From Tethya wilhelma (lineage: Eukaryota > Porifera > Demospongiae > Tethyida > Tethyidae), in NCBI GenBank assembly GCA_964030475.1, contig CAXIPT010000004.1:5889786-5953785 (forward strand): a stretch of 64,000 bases of DNA, read 5' to 3'. A program made the position numbers and the translations under genes. Below are positions 56,586 through 64,000 of the stretch, piece by piece (position 1 is the stretch's first letter; the number at the start of each line of letters is the position of its first letter). A model generated the notes under the pieces. That model was given only the letters and a program-made list of their open reading frames with translations, did no database searches and was not told the origin of the DNA.

Positions 56586-57455
56586 ATGTATACAGCAGTG
56601 CGTAGCTTTTTTAGACCAAACTATCATCACATAAAAAAGTTAAGTGCCCATTCAGCAAACACTCTTACAGGCTGGAAAGCAATTGCAAGGATGATGTCTT
56701 CTTCTTATCAACATCAGGCAGAAAGATACGAAAGGGAAAGTAAAAGTCAAAGAGATGCAGGCCTTGAAATGATAAGCAAACTGGAGATCAAGACAGACCA
56801 CTCTATACTCGATCTTGGTTGTGGAACAGGGTCTTTGGCCAAAGTCTTATCGGATAAAGTTGGACCTAAAGGGAGAGTAGTAGCTGTTGATCCTGATGGT
56901 GAGAGAATTAAGATAGCAAAGGAGCTATACTCTGCCGGTAATATCGATTTTCTCCAAGCTGACGACCAGACGTTTCCTGTTGGGCCATACAACTTTGTCA
57001 TCTGCAATGTCACAATTCACTGGATTTCAGATAAGGAGGCTCTATTTAAACGTGTGCTCTCAAACCTTCATCCTGGAGGCCAATTTGCCTTCACTACGAC
57101 AGACGGTCCCCCACCAATTCCTACAATAGGTCGTAAGCTCTTCGATGAGCTGTTAGGTGAAGAGTTCCTTCGTCGAGTTCACACTGAAGTCAAGCAGTAC
57201 ATGACTGCTGACGAGTACAAAGAATTGTCTACGAAAATAGGATTCAGAAATGTTACGGTGAATACAGGGGAGGTTTTCGTCAAATGGAGAAATCTGGACC
57301 ATTACATCATCTCCATGCATGGGTGGTTCGGAGGAGAGTTTGATCCCGCTCAGTTTGACGGGGATGCATTGCAGAGGATCAAGGAGGAGTATGGAGATAG
57401 GCCAGTGGAATTCCCAGAGCCACTCAAGAAGCTTGAAGTTGTACTTATAAAGTAG
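56586..57455 (+). CDS. Class I SAM-dependent methyltransferase, single exon
   Basis: 289 residues. 'SILDLGCGTGSLAKVLSDKV' is motif I of the Rossmann-fold methyltransferases, 'RVVAVDPDGERIKIAKE' the motif II acidic loop, 'IDFLQADDQTFP' the adenine-contact region and 'NFVICNVTIHWISDKEALF' motif IV, followed by 'LHPGGQFAFTT'. The C-terminal part (from about residue 180) is a substrate cap without recognisable signature, as in small-molecule methyltransferases. Residues 1-36 are basic, hydroxylated and lack acids (MYTAVRSFFRPNYHHIKKLS), so a mitochondrial presequence is possible, with Met36/Met37 as alternative starts. Substrate unknown. There is no intron, unlike the neighbouring transporter, so retrocopy or horizontal origin should be considered. 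Confidence 0.8.
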   Translation: MYTAVRSFFRPNYHHIKKLSAHSANTLTGWKAIARMMSSSYQHQAERYERESKSQRDAGLEMISKLEIKTDHSILDLGCGTGSLAKVLSDKVGPKGRVVAVDPDGERIKIAKELYSAGNIDFLQADDQTFPVGPYNFVICNVTIHWISDKEALFKRVLSNLHPGGQFAFTTTDGPPPIPTIGRKLFDELLGEEFLRRVHTEVKQYMTADEYKELSTKIGFRNVTVNTGEVFVKWRNLDHYIISMHGWFGGEFDPAQFDGDALQRIKEEYGDRPVEFPEPLKKLEVVLIK

Positions 57456-57802
57456 TCTGGGCTTTGGTTAGACATACAGTATGCAGTCCATTTTCACCTA
57501 TCCTACTTTCTGAATAGTTACACTTGTTCAAAAGATGCATGAATGCATGCGTGTTAATGTTGATTTTATAAGACACTACTGTAACAATGTATGTCATAAA
57601 ATATAATTATGGTACTAAACCACGTGCAGATCGAGACTGATTAACAATTAATCAAAACCAATTATTAAAATAGTGAAAAAATAATTGTTATTCAAAACAA
57701 AAGCTTAATAATATAACTACAGGCAAAGTACAAATTAAGCACCAACCCAAAATATGGTATAATAAAATATTTATTATTATCCTCATGCAGATTGGGTTAT
57801 AG

Positions 57803-58760
57803 TTAACCAAAACTAGGAGAAGTAATTGCTACCATTTTTTCAACACACGTTTGTGGAGGAACTCCTTTCGAGTACATTCGAAATGATTCCACTACTTGTT
57901 CGTATCGAATGTTTTTTTCTATATATCATGTTTATAAAGTCACGATTAACATTAATATAGGAGACCACAACACAAGCTTCTCAGCTGATCTCTGTTTGAC
58001 AGCCTCCTTGGCTGCTTTGTCAAAAAGGAGGCGAGCAATTTGAGTATTATCTGAGAAGAGAGGGCCGACTATTTGATGATTGGACGTCGAGCAAGCTGTG
58101 TCTGATGAGAGTGTATCCAATAATGTCTCCCTTACCATTTGTAGCAGCCCACCCAAGACTTCCAGGAATCGTGATCCACCTCTTCAAAAATTCCCATCGA
58201 GGGAACCCAAACACCGACTTATCGTACTTGAAAAGCTTATCAAAATTGACAGCATCAAGAGGCTTCACCTGAATTGTATCATCAATAGTACTGACATTAC
58301 GTGACAAGGTTTGAAGCTCTTGTATAATTTTGGAACAGGACACAATGTACTCTCTACAAAGCTATTCTTTGCGTCACATCCAAACAATGGTGCCATTTCA
58401 TATTTTGGAACCATTTGAATCAAACCATCAAAACCCAAGTTGCACTTATCTGGGGGTAGAGATCATTGTTTTAATTGTTTCCATATATACCATATCCTTT
58501 GTCACGGAATGGTTTGTCGAGAATATAGAAGCCTGGAAAATAGAACTCTTCATTCTCACAACCATAACGTACTGTACTAATCTGACCAATCCTTTGCCCA
58601 TTCAATAAACTGACGAAGAATCCTGGCTTGACCACTGGAGCCATGTGAGGCACACAATGAGGTCCAACAGAGGGCTATTTTTCAGCTAAAGACATTTTTG
58701 TTACAAAAATCAAAATCTTCCTTGGAGGTTGCAAGCCGAACAACGAGTCCATCTTTCATA
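57803..58760 (-). pseudogene. Double-GNAT acetyltransferase, decayed copy 1
   Basis: Homologous along its length to 60663-61613. Lesions include a 4-bp insertion near 58086 (GGACGTCGAGC against GTCGAGC in copy 2), scrambling between 57905 and 57960, and a frameshift near 58690. Recognisable pieces: 'PVVKPGFFVSLLNGQRIGQI', 'DKPFRDKGYG', 'FGFPRWEFLKRWITIPGSLG' and the terminal 'KMVAITSPSFG'. Confidence 0.8.
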
Positions 58761-59342
58761 GAGTCTTTCGAGTCTTCGACTTGAAACTGGCTGTAGAACG
58801 AGAGGCGATAGCTCAATAATCTAGTGACACTCACATGCAGGAATGAGCCTCATCACGATGATTCTAGTTTATGAAGTCTGTTTGCTTGGACGCAACCCTG
58901 AGTGATTATAATGTGTATGCATAACATTATTTTTATGTGCATGTTTTTGTCCCGGCGCGGCAGGTCGTACGTCGCACGTGATGCTCGCGATCAAACGTCT
59001 GACGCGCGCGTGCATGAGTGTCATACCATGGTACATGGTACCATTATGTAATGTGAGAGGAAGAATCACCATGTTGCTAGGACTCTATAGTCTCTTTGCC
59101 GAAGTAGGCTATAATAATAGCTAATCATACTATTAGCTGGAGATGTTACACCGATGATAAAATTACTATAATAATCACTAATAATTATTATCTAATATGA
59201 GTGAAAACAATAAAGGCTTAACTTTACCTTCTATATAGGGCAGTATCATTAACAGTTATTATAGGTAATCTATATACTGTACAGAATTAAGTGCCAACTC
59301 CAAAATACAGCATAATATAAAGTTATTCTTGGACTGAGTCAG

Positions 59343-60283
59343 TTAACCGAAACTAGCAGAGGTAAATGCTACCATCTTCTTGACACATGTTCGAGGAGGA
59401 ACTCCTTTCGAGTACATTCGAAATGATTCCACTACCTGATCATATCCAATGTTTTTTTCTATCATGTTTATATATAATATTATTATCACGATTAACATTA
59501 ATAGGAGACCACAACACAAGCTTCTCAGCTGATCTCTGTTTGACAGCCTCCTTGGCTGCTTTATCGAGAAGGACACGAGCAATTTGAGTATCATCTGAGA
59601 AGAGAGGGCTGACTATTTGATGATTGTCGAGCAAGCTGTGTCTGATGAGAGTGTATCCAATAATGTCTCCCTTGCCGTTTGTAGCAGCCCACCCAAGACT
59701 TCCAGGAATCGTGATCCACCTCTTCAAAAATTCCCATCGAGGAAACCCAAACACCGACGTATCGTACTTGAAAAGCTTATCAAAATTGACAGCGTCAAGA
59801 GGCTTCACCTGAATTGTATCATCAATAGTACTGACATTACGTGACAAGGTTTGAAGCTCTTGTATAACTTTGGAACAGGACACAATGTATTCTCTACAAG
59901 GCCATTCTTTGCGTCCAAAAAGGGAATATTTTGGAACCAATTCTAGTAAACCATCAAAGCCAATGTTCAGTTGCATTCATCTGGTAGGACAGAGCGCATT
60001 GCTTTAAGTGTTTTCATACCATATCCATTGCCACAGAATGGTTTAACAATGGTATAAAAGCCAGGAAAAAATAACTCTTCATTCTCATCACCATAACATA
60101 TCACATTAATCTGACCAATCCTTTGCCCATTCAACCAACTGATGAAGAATCCTGGCTTAATCACTGGAGTCATGTGAGCCACACAATGAGGTCCAACAGA
60201 AGGATACTTTCAACTTGAGACATTTTTATTACAAAATCCGAGTCTTCCTTTGAGGTTGCAGGATGAAAAACGAACTCATCTTT
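59343..60283 (-). pseudogene. Double-GNAT acetyltransferase, decayed copy 2
   Basis: Closest to copy 1. The central frame 59440-59976 is open ('VKPLDAVNFDKLFKYDTSVF', 'GYTLIRHSLLDNHQIVSPLF'), but a frameshift in the TATAATATTATTAT tract near 59470 separates it from the terminal 'GYDQVVESFRMYSKGVPP'. Another shift near 59970 separates it from 'VIKPGFFISWLNGQRIGQI'. The acetyl-CoA loop reads CGNGYG rather than RGKGYG. Confidence 0.8.
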
Positions 60284-60662
60284 CAACTTAGTGGAAAACT
60301 GGTGATAGAAAAAAAGACGACGGGTCAATAATGCTCACAGGAACACATGCAGGAGACAGAAAATTATATATGTTATGCTGCATCGCTTATACTTGACTTG
60401 CCTCACAAGTCCAGCCCAAAACCCCGCCCACCTTCTACTTCTACTAGCCCCTCCCTCCTCACGACAACAAAGTCAAGACAAGCCGCAGAGGGTCACCAGA
60501 AGGCTATAAAATCAACGGAGCACATAATAATTACACTAACCTACAAAGTCATATAATCAACATGGTTTCTACACATGTAGTTAAATCTTGGTGTGAAACT
60601 GAACTATAATATTAATTTTATACACACTTTCACCAAAGCATGCTCAACTACTCCAAGTCAAG

Positions 60663-61613
60663 TTAACCAAAAGCTGGAGAAGTTATTCCAATCATTTTCT
60701 CCATACACACTGATGATGGTATACCCTTTCTGTACATTCGAACAGCCTCCATTGACTGAGCTTTGTAGCCTATCTCCTTTTCGACCAGGTCGACTGCGCT
60801 AGAGTTAAAACCGATCGGGATCCACACTAAAAGATGCTCAGATGATCTCTGCTTGAGTGCTCCTTCAGCTGCCGAGTAGAGCAAGGCTCGAGTAACTTGA
60901 ATGTCATCTGAAAAGAGAGGGCCAATTACTTGATAGTTTTCTCGTACACTGCGTTGTATAAGGGCATATCCTACAACATTTCCCTCGTCGTTTATAGCAG
61001 CCCATCCAAGACTTTCTGGAATTGTGATCCATTTCTTTAAGAAATCTCGCCGAGGGAATCCAAACACAGATCTGTCATACTCGAAAAGCTTTTCAAAGCC
61101 AACATCCTGTAGAGGTTTGATTTCAACGGCTTCTTTGGTGGTTAGCACTTGGGACAGTTTTTCTATCACATTGGCACAGAAGAGGGTGTACTCTTTAGTC
61201 AGCCATTCTTTGCGTACATTAAGTGGGGGCTTCTCATAGTGAGGTACCATGACCTGCAAGCCATCAAGAGCCAGGTTAGGTGTGTCTGGATCAACGTGTG
61301 CCGCAAAAGCATACTCGCATATCTTCCAACCATACCCTTTGCCTCGGAAGCGTTTGTCAACAATGTAGAATCCACCGAAATAGAACTCGTTCTTTTCATC
61401 ACCGTAACGCACAACGCTAACCTGACCAATCCTCTCTCCGTTCAAAATACCGATGTAGAATCCAGGTGTCACTAGAGGTGCCATTTGAGCCACACTGTGA
61501 AGTCCAATACAGGACCATCCTTCATCTAGCGAGAGTTTTGCGATGAAATCGTAGTCTTCTTGAGTGTTTGCCAAACGCACAACATAATCTTTAGCAGAAG
61601 CGTTTTCAGACAT
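60663..61613 (-). CDS. Double-domain GNAT acetyltransferase (intact copy)
   Basis: 316 residues, single exon. An N-terminal GNAT domain (residues about 10-150) carries the acetyl-CoA pyrophosphate loop in 'DKRFRGKGYGWKICEYAF', after the beta strands 'GERIGQVSVVRYG' and 'EFYFGGFYIV'. A second, degenerate GNAT-like domain (about 165-316) has 'FEYDRSVFGFPRRDFLKKWI', 'GWAAINDEGNVVGYALIQRS' and 'YQVIGPLFSDDIQVTRALLY', the arrangement of the YitH/HolE-type C-terminal acetyltransferase domain. It probably transfers acetyl groups to small amines or peptides; substrate unknown. It is the only intact member among four copies here. The start Met follows a foldback-rich promoter region (61627-62360). Confidence 0.8.
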   Translation of the reverse strand: MSENASAKDYVVRLANTQEDYDFIAKLSLDEGWSCIGLHSVAQMAPLVTPGFYIGILNGERIGQVSVVRYGDEKNEFYFGGFYIVDKRFRGKGYGWKICEYAFAAHVDPDTPNLALDGLQVMVPHYEKPPLNVRKEWLTKEYTLFCANVIEKLSQVLTTKEAVEIKPLQDVGFEKLFEYDRSVFGFPRRDFLKKWITIPESLGWAAINDEGNVVGYALIQRSVRENYQVIGPLFSDDIQVTRALLYSAAEGALKQRSSEHLLVWIPIGFNSSAVDLVEKEIGYKAQSMEAVRMYRKGIPSSVCMEKMIGITSPAFG

Positions 61614-61626
61614 TTTTTTCTCTCAA

Positions 61627-61998
61627 GGGGAGGTTCGACACGGTTGACCTTTCGCAATTAAAGTCCTCCACGCGCACGTATAAGGTAAGGCGGGGCAATT
61701 TCGACGGGGCGGGGTAATTTCGATGTGCTTATTTCTCTACTATAAGCGCTATTCAGCGGTGACTTTTTCTATCAAGAGAACCTACCAGATCTGCAGTTCA
61801 AGAAAAGCATTATCTGGACAGCGTTCACAGTAGAGAAATTAGCTGGCGCTGCGACATCGGAATTACCCCCGGGTTCGGAATTGCCCCGCTTTACCTTAAT
61901 GTAGAACGTATAATGTAGAACGTATAATGTATTGAAACACATATGGAGGACTTTAATTGCGAAAGGTCAAGCAAAGGTCAACCGGGTCGAACCTCAAT
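61627..61998. mobile_element. Nested foldback element upstream of the GNAT gene
   Basis: Outer arms GGTTGACCTTTCGCAATTAA and its complement in TTTAATTGCGAAAGGTCAA. An inner pair GGCGGGGCAATTTCGAC and GGTTCGGAATTGCCCCGC is also inverted. It begins 14 bp from the start codon of 60663-61613, so it supplies that gene's 5-prime leader or promoter. Confidence 0.75.
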
Positions 61999-62002
61999 TG
62001 CC

Positions 62003-62122
62003 AGTCACTTAGTACTTGCACCCGTGACCGCGGTCAAGATCTTGACCGAATAAAATTTCCATTTTGACCGTTGACCGTCATCTTGACTGCGGTCGCGGGT
62101 GCAAGTACAGAGTGAATGGCAG
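62003..62122. mobile_element. Foldback element 2 upstream of the GNAT gene
   Basis: Arms TTGCACCCGTGACCGCGGTC and GACTGCGGTCGCGGGTGCAA, with the loop containing repeated TTGACCG. About 120 bp. Confidence 0.75.
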
Positions 62123-62287
62123 TTGCACCCCTTGTCTCTCTCTCTCAAAAAATCAAAAAGTGACAAGAGGGTGGCATGATGTAGATCAATTAGCAATGAT
62201 CTCGGCTTTGAAAGTTCACAAATGAATTGACTGTGAAGACGATCGCGAACATGCGCGAATACAATGCGCATGCCCAGTGCAAAAAAA

Positions 62288-62358
62288 CTAGTCTAGTCCT
62301 AGACCCCGCCTATTTCGCCAGCTGGACGGAAAAGGCGGGGTCTAGGACTAGACTGTGC
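62288..62358. mobile_element. Foldback element 3 between the GNAT copies
   Basis: Arms AGTCTAGTCCTAGACCCCGC and GCGGGGTCTAGGACTAGACT with a loop of about 30 bp. An almost perfect 20-bp stem. Confidence 0.85.
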
Positions 62359-62422
62359 AAACCTAGCTAGCCCCTCCCATAATTATGGTCAGGTGAACAC
62401 CGAAGACAATAGATCTGTGCCT

Positions 62423-63238
62423 GCGCCCGCAATTGAACCTGGGTTCTTCATTGGCCATCTGAATAGTCAGAGAATAGGCAGTGTGTGTGTGTAGTCAAGT
62501 ACGGTGGGGATACAGCTAAAAACTCAGTCTATGATATTGGGTACTTTATAGTCAACAGTAAGTTCCGTGGCAATGGCTATGGCTTGAAGATTTGGACAGT
62601 TATGTGGGAATCACTACCAAAAGGTTGCAACATATTCTTAGATGGCTACTTCCACATGGTTGAGGTGTATGAGAAGATGGGTTTTGGTCAGGCATGGGTT
62701 AATATAAAGTATGCAATACTTTGTCATAAAATTGTTGAATTGTTTCGTGAAATACCTTTGTCCAAAACCATTCAGATTTTGCCGCTGAATGAAGTCGACT
62801 TTGAGAGAATTTTAAACTATGATACATCTGTGTTTGGGTTTCCACGATGGCAGTGAATTCTTGAAGAGTTGGATAACAATTCCTGAAAGCCTTGGATGGG
62901 CTGCTGTGGATAATGCAGCTGATGGAGTTGTTATTGGATATATTGTTCTACGATGTAGCATGATCAAAACACATCAAATAGTTGGACCTCTCTTCTCTAA
63001 TGACAGTCATATTACTCAGGCCCTCTTTTGCGTAGCGGCAGGAGAAGCGATCAAGAAAAGATCGGCAGAGAAGCTTGAATTGTGGGTACCAAGCAGCTCT
63101 TCTGATCTATAAATATGATTGAAACTGAACTAGAATGTGAAGGTCGAAATGATTCAGTTCGTATGTACACAAAGGGTGCACCATGGCAACTAAACTTGAG
63201 CAAAGTTGTAGCAATCACTTCAGCTGGGTTTGGATGAG
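62423..63238 (+). pseudogene. Double-GNAT acetyltransferase, decayed copy 3 (opposite strand)
   Basis: Lacks about the first 40 codons. 'IEPGFFIGHLNSQRIGSVCV' runs into a stop created by a GT-repeat slip near 62485. The frame resumes 'VVKYGGDTAK', 'NSKFRGNGYGLKIW' and stops again near 62856 by a shift at 'FGFPRW'. 'FLKSWITIPESLGWAA' continues, and the terminal 'AITSAGFG' is at 63230. The two-domain order is preserved. Confidence 0.8.
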
Positions 63239-63470
63239 AAAGAAACTGATGTACATGTAGAATCAAGGAGAATTGATCCTGAACTTTCATCCTATAAATT
63301 ATCATTATAGTACATGCTACAAGGGGCATTTCAATTTATGCACCTCATGCAGTAAAGTTTACATTCAATGTTCACTATGATTGATTGTTATGACATCTTA
63401 TATTAAAGTTAATGTTTATTGTAAACTCTTCTGGTGAATAGTTAGAATTTTCCTCAAGTCACGGATCCTT

Positions 63471-64000
63471 CACAATTTTAATAATTCAAGTTTCATGGTA
63501 AGGATCATCAAAGTCATTTCCTCTTAAGTTACCGTACAAATTATGTCATCCTAAAATACCTGACCACTACCATATCATCACATTGACATCATTTCCTGTA
63601 CTAAAAAAATGCAATGGCTTTGGTGGTCAGATGCAATCACACCACGCACAGTAGAGATTGCGTGTTTCAACTTTGCTGACACAGCAAACATTCTTTCTGT
63701 CTGGACATATGCTACTTCCACCTACTTATGAATACTCTTACAGATGCACTTTGTACTATTCTTCACAATTTTAATAATTCAAGTTTCATGGTAAGGGTTA
63801 CCATACAAATTATGTCATACCTGACCACTACCATATCATCACATTGACATCATTTCCTGTACTAAAAAAATGTTGGCTTTGGTGGTCAGATGCATGGCAA
63901 TCACACCACACACAGTAGAGATTGCGTGTTTCCACTTAGCTGACACAGCAAGCATACTTTCAGAAATTCTGTCTAGGCATACCACCCACTTATGAGTACA
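63471..64000. repeat. Direct tandem repeat, unit about 293 bp
   Basis: Unit 1 63471-63763 and unit 2 from 63764 to the window edge share CACAATTTTAATAATTCAAG, CATCACATTGACATCATTTC and GTAGAGATTGCGTGTTTC in order. Unit 2 has a 25-bp deletion near 63800. The array may continue beyond the window. Confidence 0.85.

Noticed and set aside
57803..60283. Introns explaining the breaks in the GNAT copies
   Set aside because: The breaks are small indels without GT-AG borders, and the intact paralogue has no intron.

Overview
This is animal nuclear DNA, most likely from a demosponge and plausibly Amphimedon queenslandica. The evidence is AT-rich sequence, intron-rich genes with short GT-AG introns, many dinucleotide microsatellites and small hairpin transposons, and secreted-protein families of a type I associate with sponges and cnidarians. 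The species call is inference. The assembly has one 728-base N gap (28569-29296) and single Ns at 2034, 7475, 13229 and 39335. At least one of these (13229) appears to mark a falsely duplicated contig overlap.

Layout. 1-4.2 kb: dispersed repeats and a decayed cysteine-rich domain remnant. 4.26-4.86 kb (+): a TRAF-type MATH-domain protein. 5.2-8.6 kb (-): BORCS5, a lysosome-positioning BORC subunit, in eight exons. 10.05-21.57 kb (+): a 22-exon class I myosin with motor, IQ motifs and TH1 tail but degenerate motor motifs; its introns carry several foldback elements. 22.1-31.8 kb: an array of two related cysteine-rich secreted, probably GPI-anchored families. Family A lies on the minus strand and family B on the plus strand, in order A, B, psiA, B, psiA, gap, B, A. 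33.0-55.8 kb (+): a 19-exon full-length ABCB/P-glycoprotein-like transporter of about 1390 residues. Its 8.5 kb intron 15 holds an opposite-strand cluster of secreted fibrinogen-like proteins, two intact and two broken. 56.6-57.5 kb (+): a single-exon SAM methyltransferase. 57.8-63.2 kb: a cluster of single-exon double-GNAT acetyltransferases, one intact and three decayed. 63.5-64.0 kb: a direct repeat of about 293 bp.

The conserved genes (BORCS5, myosin, ABC transporter) are single-copy, intron-rich housekeeping or transport genes. The lineage-specific genes (families A/B, fibrinogen-like, GNAT) are single-exon, locally duplicated and partly decayed, which is typical of birth-and-death evolution. 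No operon logic applies. The most interesting signals are: (1) the A/B gene-pair array; (2) the nested secreted-protein cluster inside the transporter intron; (3) a transporter with one degenerate composite ATP site, where both substitutions fall in the same site; (4) foldback elements whose two arms co-vary between copies; (5) microsatellites sitting directly on splice junctions.
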